A stretch of 64,000 nucleotides of DNA, taken from positions 1 to 64,000 of the forward strand of contig NZ_LFLS01000006.1 in assembly GCF_001189915.1 (NCBI RefSeq), read 5' to 3'. Source of the DNA: Herbaspirillum autotrophicum. GTDB taxonomy: Bacteria > Pseudomonadota > Gammaproteobacteria > Burkholderiales > Burkholderiaceae_D. The position numbers were made by a program, and so were the translations under genes. Shown one piece after another: positions 36,223 to 45,782 of the stretch; the stretch's first letter is position 1, and the number at the start of each line of letters is the position of its first letter. The notes under the pieces were generated by a model. That model worked only from the letters and a program-made list of their open reading frames with translations. It was not told where the DNA came from and made no database searches.

Positions 36223-36477
36223 TCAGGATTTGTCGTCCGGCAACGAATCCGGTTTGCTGGCGGAATCGGCGGTGGCGAGGGCTTGCTTGGCCTCAAGCGC
36301 GGCTTTTTCTCTGATTTGACGATTCCGCTTGCGTTGCGGCGTGCCCATCAGGTATAAAACAATTGTCAAAGGAAATACACCGTACAGGAAAAACGTGGCG
36401 ATTCCTGCGACGGCGGATTGTTCGGTGACAGACATCATGAAGACGACATATAACCAGGCGATTGCTACGATATACAT
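36223..36477 (-). CDS. small hypothetical membrane protein next to phaC
   Basis: An 84-aa product with two hydrophobic spans (MYIVAIAWLYVVFMMS and VAGIATFFLYGVFPLTIVLY), then a basic RKRNRQIREK patch and an acidic tail. I do not recognise the family. The start is uncertain: the ATG at 36477 leaves 55 bp to the divergent phaC, whereas the ATG at 36534 would overlap the phaC start codon head-to-head. No clear ribosome binding site marks either. Confidence 0.55.
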   Translation of the reverse strand: MYIVAIAWLYVVFMMSVTEQSAVAGIATFFLYGVFPLTIVLYLMGTPQRKRNRQIREKAALEAKQALATADSASKPDSLPDDKS

Positions 36478-36532
36478 ATCAGTTTGGGCTTGAGACAAAT
36501 CGTAACGATACGCGAAAATTGTAGATGCGAGC

Positions 36533-38254
36533 ATGAATAAGCAGAATAAGCAAAACGTACCACCCGTTTTTTCAGCCTGGCTGGAGCAGTTGTCGGATCC
36601 CAAGATTTGGCAGTCACTACCGGCCGGAAAGCTCGATTTGCATGTGGTTCAGCAGCAGCTTGGCGGTCTTGGCGCTACGCTTGATCCTGCCGACGTGATG
36701 CGTTTGCAGCAGGATTATGCAGATCAGTTCGCCGGGCTCTGGCAGTCGGCGCTGAGCGCGAATCCGCCGGCCATCACTGACCGTCGCATGGCCGCCGAAG
36801 CGTGGCACTCCAATCCGTTTTATGCCTTCCAGGCCGCCGCCTATCAGTTGAACGGCCGCTTCCTGATGGCGCTCGCGGACTCAGTCAAGGCGAGCGAAAA
36901 AATCAAACAGAAACTGCGCTTTGCCGTCCAGCAAATGGTGGATGCCTTGTCGCCGGCGAACTTCCTCGTCACGAATCCCGAAGCGCAGCAAAAAATCATT
37001 GATACCAAGGGCGAAAGTCTGACCCGCGGCATCACCCAGTTGCTTGCTGATTTGCAGCGCGGGAAAATTTCTCAAACCGATGAAAGTGCGTTCGAGGTCG
37101 GCAAGGATGTCGCCACCAGCGAAGGCGCGGTGGTGTTTGAAAATGCATTTTTCCAGTTGATCCAGTACAAGCCGTTGACCAAAACTGTGCATGCACGGCC
37201 GCTGCTGATCGTGCCGCCTTGCATCAACAAATTCTATATTCTCGATCTGCAGCCGCAGAATTCGCTGGTGCGCTACGCGGTCGAGCAGGGCAATACCGTG
37301 TTCCTGATTTCCTGGCGCAATGCCGATGCTTCGCTGGAGCATGCGACCTGGGAGCAATACGTCGATGACGCAGTGGTGCGCGCGATTCACGTAGTGCAGG
37401 AAATTTCCGGTCAGGACCAGATTAATGCCCTCGGCTTCTGCGTTGGCGGCACCTTGTTGTCTTGTGCGCTGGCATTGCTGGCGGCGCGTGGCGAGAAGCC
37501 GGTGTCGAGTCTGACATTGTTGACGGCCTTCCTCGATTTTGTCGATACCGGCGCCATCGATGTCTATATTGACGAGATGCAAATCAAGATGCGCGAACAG
37601 GCAATCGGCGAACACGGCCTGATGGCCGGGCGCGATTTCTCCAGCGCGTTTTCGAGTCTTCGACCCAATGATCTGATCTGGAATTACGTCGAATCGAATT
37701 ATCTCAAGGGTGAAGCGCCGGCTGCATTCGATCTGCTGTACTGGAATGCCGACAGCACCAATTTGCCGGGACCGATGTTTTGCTACTACCTGCGCAACAT
37801 GTATCTGGAAAATGCGCTGAAGACGCCGGGCAAGCTGACCATGGCAGGCGAAAAAATCGATCTGCATAAAATCGCGGCGCCGACTTTCATTTTCGCTTCG
37901 CGCGAAGATCACATCGTGCCGTGGCAGTCGGCATATGTTTCGACCGCCATCCTCAATCAGAAAAAGCCTGGCAGCAACCGCTTCGTGCTCGGTGCTTCCG
38001 GCCACATTGCCGGCGTGATCAATCCGCCGGCGAAAAACAAACGCAGCTACTGGACCAACGACGATATCGGACCGGATGCCCAGGCGTGGTTCGATGGCGC
38101 TACCGAACATCCGGGCAGCTGGTGGACCGAGTGGTCGGCATTTCTTGCCAGCCATGCCGGCAAGAAGGTCGCGGCGCCACGCGTATTCGGCAACAAGACG
38201 CATCAACCCATTGAACCGGCCCCAGGGAGGTATGTCAAAGTCAGAGCAGATTAA
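36533..38254 (+). CDS. phaC: class I poly(R)-hydroxyalkanoate synthase
   Basis: A 573-aa class I PHA synthase that polymerises 3-hydroxyacyl-CoA on the granule surface. The lipase-like box GFCVGG puts the catalytic cysteine at residue 303; the acid and base follow in FASREDHIVPW (Asp) and LGASGHIAGVINPP (His). The N-terminal domain contains WHSNPFYAFQAAAYQLNGRF, typical of class I enzymes preferring short-chain monomers. It precedes phaB and phaR; phaA (beta-ketothiolase) is not adjacent and must be elsewhere. Confidence 0.97.
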   Translation: MNKQNKQNVPPVFSAWLEQLSDPKIWQSLPAGKLDLHVVQQQLGGLGATLDPADVMRLQQDYADQFAGLWQSALSANPPAITDRRMAAEAWHSNPFYAFQAAAYQLNGRFLMALADSVKASEKIKQKLRFAVQQMVDALSPANFLVTNPEAQQKIIDTKGESLTRGITQLLADLQRGKISQTDESAFEVGKDVATSEGAVVFENAFFQLIQYKPLTKTVHARPLLIVPPCINKFYILDLQPQNSLVRYAVEQGNTVFLISWRNADASLEHATWEQYVDDAVVRAIHVVQEISGQDQINALGFCVGGTLLSCALALLAARGEKPVSSLTLLTAFLDFVDTGAIDVYIDEMQIKMREQAIGEHGLMAGRDFSSAFSSLRPNDLIWNYVESNYLKGEAPAAFDLLYWNADSTNLPGPMFCYYLRNMYLENALKTPGKLTMAGEKIDLHKIAAPTFIFASREDHIVPWQSAYVSTAILNQKKPGSNRFVLGASGHIAGVINPPAKNKRSYWTNDDIGPDAQAWFDGATEHPGSWWTEWSAFLASHAGKKVAAPRVFGNKTHQPIEPAPGRYVKVRAD

Positions 38255-38415
38255 CGCGCCAACAGCAATCAGATACGAGGATATGCGCAACAAGATCGCA
38301 GGCGTATCAGGCAGTAACGCCATCCTCATTTCCGGTTCATGCTCAGTTCAGGATTTTGCAGTTGGAGCGTGAGCCGGTTGCAGTAACTATCCACAGACAA
38401 TACAGGAGGCAAGAC

Positions 38416-39156
38416 ATGGCAAAACGCATCGCATACGTAACCGGTGGCATGGGTGGAATCGGCACCCCAATTTGTGTGCGACTGTGCAAGGATGGTTATA
38501 CCGTCGTTGCCGGCTGCGGCCCGAATTCGGCGCGCAAGGATAAATGGCTGGCTGACATGCGGGCCCAGGATTTCGATATCCATGCTTCGGAAGGCAATGT
38601 CGCGGACTGGGATTCAACCAAGGCGGCGTTTGAAAAGGTACGGGCTGAAATCGGCGAGGTGGATGTGCTGGTCAATAATGCCGGCATTACCCGCGACGGT
38701 CAGTTCCGCAAGATGAGCAAGGCTGACTGGGACGTGGTGATCGACACCAACCTGAACTCGCTGTTCAATGTCACCAAGCAGGTTATCGAAGGCATGGTTG
38801 ATCGTGGCTGGGGACGCATCATCAACATCTCGTCGGTGAATGGTCAGAAAGGTCAGTTCGGCCAGACCAACTATTCGACCGCCAAGGCCGGCATTCACGG
38901 CTTTACGATGGCGCTGGCGCAAGAAGTGGCAACCAAGGGAGTGACCGTCAATACCGTGTCGCCGGGCTATGTCGGTACCGACATGGTGCGCGCGATCCGT
39001 CCGGAAGTACTGGAAAAGATCGTGGCCGGGATTCCGGTCAAGCGTCTGGCCGAGCCGGAAGAAATTGCGTCGATCATTGCCTGGATTGCCTCGAATGAAG
39101 GTGGCTATGCGACCGGTTCGGACTTTTCGCTGAACGGCGGCTTGCATATGGGATAA
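38416..39156 (+). CDS. phaB: acetoacetyl-CoA reductase
   Basis: A 246-aa NADPH-dependent short-chain dehydrogenase, the same length as Ralstonia PhaB. TGGMGGIGTPICVRL is the cofactor glycine motif, NNAGITRDGQF the structural motif, and YSTAKAGIHGFTMALAQEVA holds the catalytic Tyr-x-x-x-Lys. It makes (R)-3-hydroxybutyryl-CoA for PhaC. The ATG at 38416 follows an AGGAGG, so the longer frame to 38356 is rejected. It is followed by a very strong hairpin. Confidence 0.96.
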   Translation: MAKRIAYVTGGMGGIGTPICVRLCKDGYTVVAGCGPNSARKDKWLADMRAQDFDIHASEGNVADWDSTKAAFEKVRAEIGEVDVLVNNAGITRDGQFRKMSKADWDVVIDTNLNSLFNVTKQVIEGMVDRGWGRIINISSVNGQKGQFGQTNYSTAKAGIHGFTMALAQEVATKGVTVNTVSPGYVGTDMVRAIRPEVLEKIVAGIPVKRLAEPEEIASIIAWIASNEGGYATGSDFSLNGGLHMG

Positions 39157-39198
39157 GACCGGGCGAGGCAGATGTCCTGCCGGCAGGTTTGATACCGA

Positions 39199-39230
39199 GA
39201 AACCGGGAATTTGCCTAAATTCCCGGTTTC
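39199..39230 (+). terminator. hairpin after phaB
   Basis: GAAACCGGGAATTT (39199-39212) and AAATTCCCGGTTTC (39217-39230) form a perfect 14-bp stem with a 4-nt loop, 43 bp after the phaB stop. The downstream T-content is low (GATTCTATAA), and the right side merges with the next promoter. Confidence 0.75.
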
Positions 39231-39241
39231 GATTCTATAAT
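39211..39241 (+). promoter_or_regulatory. putative phaR promoter embedded in the phaB terminator
   Basis: TATAAT lies at 39236-39241, and TTGCCT (39211-39216) inside the hairpin could be a -35 with a wide 19-bp spacing. The position is about 85 bp ahead of phaR, which suits independent expression of the regulator. Confidence 0.45.
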
Positions 39242-39324
39242 GCAATACGCGGGTGGGCAGGCGACTGGCAACGAGACTGACAGTGGCAGCCCGCTCAATA
39301 GCTGAAAATAAACTGGAATTTCAG

Positions 39325-39876
39325 ATGACTAGTGCAAAAAACGCTGCAGAGCGCTTGATTAAAAAATATCCCAACCGGCGCCTGTACGATACGCAAACCA
39401 GTTCTTACATCACATTGACGGATGTCAAACAACTGGTGCTCGACGACGAAGTGTTTGCCGTCGTCGATGCCAAGAGTGGTGAAGATCTGACCCGCAGCAT
39501 TCTGCTGCAGATCATTCTTGAAGAAGAGTCGCATGGCGCACCGATGTTTTCCAGCGCCGCGCTGTCGCAGATCATTCGCTACTATGGCCACGCGATGCAA
39601 GGCATGATGGGTTCTTATCTGGAAAAGAACATTCAGGCGTTTATCGATATTCAGAACAAGCTGGCGGAAAACTCCAAGGGTTTCTACGAAGGCAAGCCGT
39701 TCAGCCCTGAAATGTGGACCCAGTTCATGAATGTCCAGGGACCGATGATGCAAGGCATGATGAGCAACTACATCGAGCAGAGCAAGAGCCTGTTCATTCA
39801 GATGCAAGAGCAGATGCAGAGCCAGACCAAGAACATGTTTGGCACATTCCCCTTCGCTCCGCCGGACCAAAAGTAA
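39325..39876 (+). CDS. phaR: polyhydroxyalkanoate synthesis repressor PhaR
   Basis: A 183-aa regulator. The conserved DNA-binding domain is ERLIKKYPNRRLYDTQTSSY at residues about 9-28, then ITLTDVKQLVLDDEVFAVVD; repeats of the PHB-accumulation regulator type follow (QIIRYYGHAMQGMMGSYLEK). The C-terminal half is Met/Gln-rich and amphipathic, suited to binding PHA granules. PhaR represses phasin genes until granules form. The ATG at 39325 gives the conserved start; the frame open from 39253 is not conserved. Confidence 0.95.
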   Translation: MTSAKNAAERLIKKYPNRRLYDTQTSSYITLTDVKQLVLDDEVFAVVDAKSGEDLTRSILLQIILEEESHGAPMFSSAALSQIIRYYGHAMQGMMGSYLEKNIQAFIDIQNKLAENSKGFYEGKPFSPEMWTQFMNVQGPMMQGMMSNYIEQSKSLFIQMQEQMQSQTKNMFGTFPFAPPDQK

Positions 39877-39883
39877 GATGACG

Positions 39884-39916
39884 GGCAGGCATTTACCGTT
39901 TTACGGTATGCCTGCC
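39884..39916 (+). terminator. hairpin after phaR
   Basis: GGCAGGCAT plus TACCGT (39884-39899, with one unpaired T pair) can pair with ACGGTATGCCTGCC (39903-39916). It begins 8 bp beyond the phaR stop and lies 57 bp before rimO. Confidence 0.6.
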
Positions 39917-39972
39917 TTGCAACGGGTACAATAGCGCCTTCGTTTTGATCTTCGCTTTGGCGGCTCCCCATC

Positions 39973-41349
39973 ATGTCTATCGTTTCTCCTCTCGCACCCC
40001 CAGCAACGCCGAAAGTTGGCTTTGTTTCACTCGGCTGTCCCAAGGCTCTGGTCGATTCCGAACAGATTTTGACCCAATTGCGTGCCGAAGGGTACGACAC
40101 AGCCAAGTCCTATGCTGGCGCGGATCTGGTCATCGTCAACACTTGCGGCTTCATTGATGCCGCAGTGCAAGAGTCACTGGACGCCATCGGTGAGGCGCTG
40201 AGCGAAAACGGCAAGGTGATCGTCACCGGCTGTCTCGGTGCCAAAAAGGATGCCGACGGCGACGATATCATCCAGAAAATCCATCCCAAAGTACTCGAAG
40301 TGACCGGCCCGCACGCCGTCGGTGAAGTGATGCAGGCGGTGCACCGGCACTTGCCGAAGCCGCACGCGCCGTTTCTCGATCTGGTGCCGGCACAAGGTGT
40401 CAAACTGACGCCCAAGCATTTCGCCTACCTGAAAATTTCTGAAGGCTGTAACCATCGTTGCAGTTTTTGCATCATCCCGTCGATGCGTGGCGATCTGGTG
40501 TCGCGTCAGATTGCCGACATCATGCTGGAGGCGGAAAACCTGTTCAAGGCCGGCGTCAAGGAATTGCTGGTGATTTCGCAAGACACCAGCGCCTATGGCG
40601 TGGATGTCAAATTCCGTACCGGTTTCTGGAACGGCAAGCCAATCAAGACCCACATGACGCAACTGGTGACCGCGCTCGGCGAGCTGGCGGCGCAGTACGG
40701 TGCCTGGGTGCGCCTGCATTACGTCTATCCATATCCGCACGTTGATCAGATCATTCCATTGATGGCAGAAGGCAAGATTTTGCCGTATCTGGACGTGCCG
40801 TTGCAGCATGCCCATCCGGATGTGCTCAAGCGCATGAAGCGTCCGGCCAGCGGCGAAAAGAATATTGAGCGCATTCAGGCATGGCGCTCAATGTGTCCCG
40901 ACCTGACGATCCGCTCGACATTCATCGCCGGGTTCCCCGGTGAAACGGAAGCCGAGTTTTCCTATTTGCTGGATTTCCTCAAGGAAGCGCAAATCGACCG
41001 TCTGGGATGCTTTGCCTACTCGCCGGTCGAAGGTGCGACTGCCAATGCGCTCGATAACCCGGTACCGGAAGAAGTGCGTGAAGAGCGGCGTGGACGTGTG
41101 ATGCAACTGCAGGAAGAAATTTCCAAGAAACGCCTGCAGGAAAAGGTCGGCAAGACCATGCGCATTCTGATCGATGAAGTCGATCGCAGCGGCGGTGTGG
41201 GACGCTCGTATGCCGATGCGCCGGAAATCGATGGCGTGGTCTATGTCAAACCGCCTTTTGAACCGCACAAAAAGCTGGTCGTCGGCGAGTTTGTCGATGC
41301 CGTCATCACGGCTGCCGATGCACATGATTTATGGGCTGCTGCACAATGA
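39973..41349 (+). CDS. rimO: ribosomal protein S12 methylthiotransferase RimO
   Basis: A 458-aa radical-SAM methylthiotransferase that modifies Asp88 of ribosomal protein S12. The N-terminal UPF0004 domain holds cysteines in [23 protein letters not shown] and [11 protein letters not shown]. The radical SAM cluster is CNHRCSFC with Cys159, Cys163 and Cys166. SMRGDLVSR and the C-terminal TRAM domain follow. [10 protein letters not shown] is the RimO-specific signature that separates it from MiaB. The stop overlaps the next gene (ATGA). Confidence 0.95.
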   Translation: MSIVSPLAPPATPKVGFVSLGCPKALVDSEQILTQLRAEGYDTAKSYAGADLVIVNTCGFIDAAVQESLDAIGEALSENGKVIVTGCLGAKKDADGDDIIQKIHPKVLEVTGPHAVGEVMQAVHRHLPKPHAPFLDLVPAQGVKLTPKHFAYLKISEGCNHRCSFCIIPSMRGDLVSRQIADIMLEAENLFKAGVKELLVISQDTSAYGVDVKFRTGFWNGKPIKTHMTQLVTALGELAAQYGAWVRLHYVYPYPHVDQIIPLMAEGKILPYLDVPLQHAHPDVLKRMKRPASGEKNIERIQAWRSMCPDLTIRSTFIAGFPGETEAEFSYLLDFLKEAQIDRLGCFAYSPVEGATANALDNPVPEEVREERRGRVMQLQEEISKKRLQEKVGKTMRILIDEVDRSGGVGRSYADAPEIDGVVYVKPPFEPHKKLVVGEFVDAVITAADAHDLWAAAQ

Positions 41350-41768
41350 GGCTGGCGTATTTCGTATTGGGTTCAGTATTGCTTGTATCGACTGTCGGAT
41401 CGGCCGCCGTTGCACAAAATGCAGCGGTCGCCGCAGCGGTGCAGCCGGGCCGGCATCTGGGGCAGTTGCTGTCGAAAGCCTTAGTGTTGCGTGGCACCCT
41501 GGGAACGCAGAAAATTCAAGTCAATCTGCAACCCAAGCCTGATGAAGACGGTTTGCAGGGAACCTACTTTGCATTCGGCCAGACCCAGAAAATTCTGCTC
41601 GCCGGTGAGGTGCAGGATGATGATCTGGTGATGGAAGAGTCGCGCAATGGCCAGGATGTTTCCGGGCAGTGGGAAGGCAGCTTGCAAGGTTCAGTCATCA
41701 GCGGTACCTGGACGGCACCCGATGGCAGCGACAGCAAACCGTTTGTATTGCAGTTGCCATCGCCTTGA
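41346..41768 (+). CDS. exported protein of unknown function overlapping rimO
   Basis: A 140-aa protein with a signal peptide ([20 protein letters not shown], cleavage near AVAQ). The mature part is a predicted small beta-sandwich: [36 protein letters not shown], and [16 protein letters not shown], with alternating Gly-Trp turns. I do not recognise a family. It starts at an ATG overlapping the rimO stop, so it is co-translated with it. Periplasmic location is likely. Confidence 0.7.
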   Translation: MRLAYFVLGSVLLVSTVGSAAVAQNAAVAAAVQPGRHLGQLLSKALVLRGTLGTQKIQVNLQPKPDEDGLQGTYFAFGQTQKILLAGEVQDDDLVMEESRNGQDVSGQWEGSLQGSVISGTWTAPDGSDSKPFVLQLPSP

Positions 41769-41815
41769 GCAGGCATCTGCTGTCGTCATCTTCTTCCATT
41801 ATTCCGGGGCCACTC

Positions 41816-42988
41816 GTGAAAAAAAAGATCTCTCCGCAAACCTCTCTGGTGCACAGCGATTACACGCCGCCAGCGGGGTTTTCTGCATTGCCCTCCAGCA
41901 TTCATCATGCGTCCACGGTACTGTTTCCCACTATCGCGGCAATGCGCGCGCGCAACTGGAAAGAGAAGAGCGGCTACACCTACGGCTTGCACGGCACACC
42001 CACCACATTCACGCTGGAAGCGCGACTGGCCGAAATTGAAGGTGGTCGCCATTGCCGCCTGACGCCCAGCGGTCTGGCGGCGATTTCACTGGTCAATTTC
42101 GCCTTGCTCAAAACCGGTGATGACGTTTTGTTGCCGGAAAATGTCTACGGTCCGAGCAAGGAACTCAGCGGCTGGCTGCAAAGTGATTTCGGTATTACAG
42201 CGCGATTTTATGATCCGCTGATCGGCGCCGGCATTGCCGATCTGATTCAACCCGACACGCGTCTGATCTGGACTGAAGCACCGGGTTCGGTGTCGATGGA
42301 AGTTGCCGATCTGCCGGCCATCTGCAAGGCCGCGCATGCGGCCGGTGTGACGGTGGCGCTCGATAACACCTGGTCGGCGGGGCTGGCGCTGCGTGCGTTT
42401 GATCTTGGCATCGACATCGTGATGCAGGCCTTGACCAAGTATCAGTCGGGCGGCTCAGATATCCTGATGGGTGCGGTCATCACCCGTGACGATGCGCTCA
42501 ATCACAAGCTGGAGCTGGCGCATATGCGGTTGGGCATGGGCGTCGGCATGGATGATGTCTATCTGGTGTTGCGCAGTTTGCCTTCCATGCGTCTGCGTTT
42601 CGATGCGCATGACGCGGCCGCTCGCAAAGTGGCCGCATGGCTGACGACCCGTAAGGAAATTGGCAAGGTCTTGCATCCGGCCTTTCCGGACTGCCCGGGA
42701 CATGCCATCTGGCAGCGTGATTTCACCGGTGCCGGCGGCTTGTTTTCGGTGATCTTCGACGGGCGTTATACCGAAGCGCAAATTGATCGTTTTGTGGAAA
42801 GCCTGGCCTTGTTCAAAATCGGCTTCAGCTGGGGTGGCGCGCATAGTTTGTGCGTACCGTACCGGATGCAGACCATGCGCTCGGCATGGTCTGATCCAGG
42901 CCATCTGGTGCGCTTTAATATCGGACTGGAAGATCCTGATGATCTGATCGCCGATATTGAGCAGGCGCTCGCCGGGCTGGAGCCTTGA
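41816..42988 (+). CDS. metC: cystathionine beta-lyase
   Basis: A 390-aa PLP enzyme of the Cys/Met metabolism family that cleaves cystathionine to homocysteine, pyruvate and ammonia. HSDYTPPAGFSALPSSIHHA, YGLHGTPTTFTLEARLAEIE, SVSMEVADLPAI, and ALTKYQSGGSDILMGAVI are characteristic; Lys208 in TKYQSGG is the cofactor lysine. The HGTPTTFTLE form is typical of proteobacterial MetC. No good ATG is available: a GTG at 41816 is the best start, and the frame upstream to 41669 overlaps the previous gene. It is convergent with the amidase gene. Confidence 0.9.
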   Translation: MKKKISPQTSLVHSDYTPPAGFSALPSSIHHASTVLFPTIAAMRARNWKEKSGYTYGLHGTPTTFTLEARLAEIEGGRHCRLTPSGLAAISLVNFALLKTGDDVLLPENVYGPSKELSGWLQSDFGITARFYDPLIGAGIADLIQPDTRLIWTEAPGSVSMEVADLPAICKAAHAAGVTVALDNTWSAGLALRAFDLGIDIVMQALTKYQSGGSDILMGAVITRDDALNHKLELAHMRLGMGVGMDDVYLVLRSLPSMRLRFDAHDAAARKVAAWLTTRKEIGKVLHPAFPDCPGHAIWQRDFTGAGGLFSVIFDGRYTEAQIDRFVESLALFKIGFSWGGAHSLCVPYRMQTMRSAWSDPGHLVRFNIGLEDPDDLIADIEQALAGLEP

Positions 42989-43026
42989 CGTAATTTCTGC
43001 TGGCGGCAGCACGGCTGACTCTGTTG

Positions 43027-44526
43027 TCACATGTCAGTACTGCATGTCACTGCCAATTCCATCGGGTCGTTCGCCGCACTTGCCGGTGTGCGGACCGCAA
43101 TGTCTCCAATCAATTGTTCCAGGATTCGGGCTGCGCTGAGCAGTTCGAAGTCGCCCCGCGGTTTTCCCAGTAACTGAAGACCAACCGGGCGCCCATCGCA
43201 AGTGGTGCCGATCGGTACCGAAATGCTGGGGCAGCCTGTCAGTGAAAGTACAAAGGTGAGGTACATCCAGTCCAGATAGGAAGTCTGCGCGGTACCTTCA
43301 CGATTGTCCGGAAAACGCTGCGTCACCGGGTAGGGGGCCACCGATGCGGTGGGGCAAGCCAGGATGTCGTGGGTCTCGAAGTATCGCGTCAGACGTATGA
43401 ACAACTCTCCGCGCAAGCGTTCGGCATGCGCCAGATCGGCACCGTTTTGCTGCAGGCCTTTTCTGATGTCGCCGATAATTTCCGGGCACACGCGCTGGTG
43501 GCCGATCTGGTAAAGCGAGCCGCGAACGATGGTGATCAGGTTGGCGCTCAAGGTTTGAAAGGCTTCGAAGCCACCGGTGAAATCAGGATGAGCGTCATCT
43601 ACTGCGGTCCCGGCATCAGCGAAGATAAGCGCGGCGTTTCGGCATAAACGGTCGACTTCCGGTTCGACTTCTCCGAGGCCCAGATTGCCGGTGTAGCCAA
43701 GCCGTTGCGGCGCTCGCGGAGCTCGTACTGCATTCGCATAGGGGATGGCGGGGGGCGGCCACGACAGCGGATCGCGGGAGTCGAAGTAGGATTGTGCGTC
43801 CAGCATCAGGGCCACGTCTGCTACGCACCGGCCCATCGGGCCCTCGACCCACAAGGTATCAAATGGCGCCAGTGAGGTTGGTCGCGGCACCCGTCCGGTG
43901 CTGGGGCGCATGCCGACGATGCCGCAATAGCTGGCAGGAATCCGCACACTGCCGCCGATATCGTTGCCGGTTGCCAGCCAGATCATGCCGGAGGCGAGGG
44001 CGGCAGCCGAACCGCCGGAAGTGCCGCCGGCAGTCAGTTCGGTATTCCAGGGGTTCAAGGTAGAACCGAACAGGGTGTTGAATGTATTCGTGCCGGCGAA
44101 CTCGGGCACATTCGATTTGGCAATGGCAATCGCGCCGTTTTGTTCCAGATTGGCGACGGTCAGATCCGAGCGCTTGGCGATATTGTCGGCATAAATCGGC
44201 GAGCCGTAGGTGGTCGGTGAGCCAGCGACATCGTTGTAGTCCTTGATGGCAATCGGCAAGCCTCCCAGCCAGCCCGGTTTTTCCAATTCGGCGGCGGTTG
44301 CCGGCTTGAGCGCGCGGGCAATGACACGGGCTTGTTCAAAGCGGCGGATTGGCAGGGCATTGATGATCGGATCGATGGCTTCGATGCGACTGATGGCCGC
44401 CTCGACCAGATCGACGGGCGATATCTCGCGTTTTCTGAGCAAGTCCACGGCAGCGCTTGCGGTGAGGCTGCATAAACCGCCGGCGGCGGTCGCGAGTAAT
44501 CCCCGCTGCATTGAAGAATGCGACAT
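43027..44526 (-). CDS. amidase (amidase-signature family)
   Basis: A 499-aa amidase-signature enzyme with a Ser-cisSer-Lys triad. AIKDYNDVAGSPTTYGSPIY holds the lysine; AGGTSGGSAAALASG and GNDIGGSVRIPASYCGIVGM hold the two serines. The N-terminal SHSSMQRGLLATAAGG with SLTASAAVDLLRKREISPVD resembles a weak twin-arginine or Sec-like region, but the family is usually cytoplasmic and the signal is unconvincing. The amide substrate is unknown. GatA is unlikely because no gatB or gatC is adjacent. The start at 44526 has a GGGGGG ribosome site. Confidence 0.88.
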   Translation of the reverse strand: MSHSSMQRGLLATAAGGLCSLTASAAVDLLRKREISPVDLVEAAISRIEAIDPIINALPIRRFEQARVIARALKPATAAELEKPGWLGGLPIAIKDYNDVAGSPTTYGSPIYADNIAKRSDLTVANLEQNGAIAIAKSNVPEFAGTNTFNTLFGSTLNPWNTELTAGGTSGGSAAALASGMIWLATGNDIGGSVRIPASYCGIVGMRPSTGRVPRPTSLAPFDTLWVEGPMGRCVADVALMLDAQSYFDSRDPLSWPPPAIPYANAVRAPRAPQRLGYTGNLGLGEVEPEVDRLCRNAALIFADAGTAVDDAHPDFTGGFEAFQTLSANLITIVRGSLYQIGHQRVCPEIIGDIRKGLQQNGADLAHAERLRGELFIRLTRYFETHDILACPTASVAPYPVTQRFPDNREGTAQTSYLDWMYLTFVLSLTGCPSISVPIGTTCDGRPVGLQLLGKPRGDFELLSAARILEQLIGDIAVRTPASAANDPMELAVTCSTDM

Positions 44527-45336
44527 GAAAATTCCCCCCTTGCATTTATAGTTTTTGTGCGTGGCAGTTTGAGCTGTCCGCAAATGCAGGTTAACTTAGG
44601 GTGCGCAAATAGGGAAATCACATTTTGAGATGGCAGTCGGAAAACAGAATGCATCTGGTGTTTTGACGGCGTGGCGAACTGATTCTGAACGGGGCGGGGA
44701 TTGTCGGGGCGTTGCCCTGGTCCGCAATCAATGGCACCATGTCCGGCTGTGGCCAGTCTTGCGTCTTCGCATTATCCGGGGCGGGCAGGAATAGAGAATT
44801 CAAGGCAGAAGCATGGGGCGCGGCGCATTCCCGGTCGGCAACATCGCAAATACTCGTGTTGTCAGGCTGTCGTCAGCAGTTTACTTGCCATCAAGAAAAT
44901 TCGTAATAATTTGTAAGAGTTGGGAATTTTTTGAGTTTTCCTTATCTCCATTGAACAGGTTCGATGTAAAAGTTACCGTCACAGAGGTAAAACAGTCGTG
45001 CCATGGCAACATCCGGTCTGACTGTTACATTTTTTCACAACAGATTTAGTTTGTGAAATGGCAACTTTTAATCGTCATTCCACATGGAAATTTATTTTCT
45101 TTGGGAAATGTTTTTGTGTGGAATTGTTGTATATATCAAGGCTTGCAGCCGGATTAATTTCTTCAAAAAAATTAGTTTCCAATTATTGTAGGACTAACAC
45201 CTACAAATTTTGTCGGTAGTTGTCCCACATAAAATACCGACAGGCACTAATTCCCTGCTATGCTCCGCGCCATCAGAATCGGCTTACCGGTAAGAAAATG
45301 TAACCGGTAGTAAGCAGTTTTGAGTTTGGGGGCTAA
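44527..45336 (+). promoter_or_regulatory. 810-bp AT-rich regulatory region upstream of flhD with several inverted repeats
   Basis: No convincing gene was found here. Notable elements are: TTTCACAA/TTGTGAAA (45033-45040 and 45051-45058, 10-bp spacer); TTGTAGG/CCTACAA (45186-45192 and 45200-45206, 7-bp spacer); and a leader structure where CTTACCGGT (45283-45291) can pair with ACCG and GTAAG (45303-45314), with ACCGGT present twice, 20 bp before the ribosome site. Long regulated leaders are usual for flhDC, which integrates many signals. Which regulators bind here is not known. Confidence 0.5.
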
Positions 45337-45654
45337 ATGAATACAAATGACATGATGGCGGAAATCCGCGATGCCAATCTGAGCTATCTGATGCTCGCGC
45401 AGCAGATGATCCGATCCGACAAGGCCACTGCAATATTTCGCCTTGGCATCAGCGACGAGATCGCTGACATGATTCTGGGATTGAGCAATGCGCAAATTCT
45501 CAAACTGGCAGGCACCAATATGATGCTGACCCGGTTCCGGTTTGACGACGGTTCAATTCTCGGCATGCTCACCAATTACAATAAAGACAAGAATCTCGCC
45601 CAATCGCATGCTGCCATTTTGATGGCTTGCCAGCCAGTCGAGCAAATTTCCTAG
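45337..45654 (+). CDS. flhD: flagellar transcriptional activator FlhD
   Basis: A 105-aa FlhD, half of the heterohexameric master regulator FlhD4C2 that activates class II flagellar genes. MNTNDMMAEIRDANLSYLML followed by AQQMIRSDKATAIFRLGISD is typical; SNAQILKLAGTNMMLTRFRF contains the LAxxNxxLxRFR core. Spacing to flhC is 128 bp. A GGGGG ribosome site sits 4 nt before the ATG. Confidence 0.97.
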   Translation: MNTNDMMAEIRDANLSYLMLAQQMIRSDKATAIFRLGISDEIADMILGLSNAQILKLAGTNMMLTRFRFDDGSILGMLTNYNKDKNLAQSHAAILMACQPVEQIS

Positions 45655-45782
45655 CTTAAATATCTGTGTTTTCAGGCGGTCGGGGCTGCTTCAGTCAACC
45701 AGCCGGGGGTGTGCGGCGTTGTCCGTTTCTGAATCAAGTCTTTGAACAGCATAAGCTGCAACGAAAAATATCGGGGTGAAAC

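Noticed and set aside
45033-45058. Classic CRP site upstream of flhD
   Set aside because: The half-sites TTTCACAA and TTGTGAAA are in the opposite order and 10 bp apart, unlike TGTGA-N6-TCACA. Kept only as an unassigned inverted repeat.
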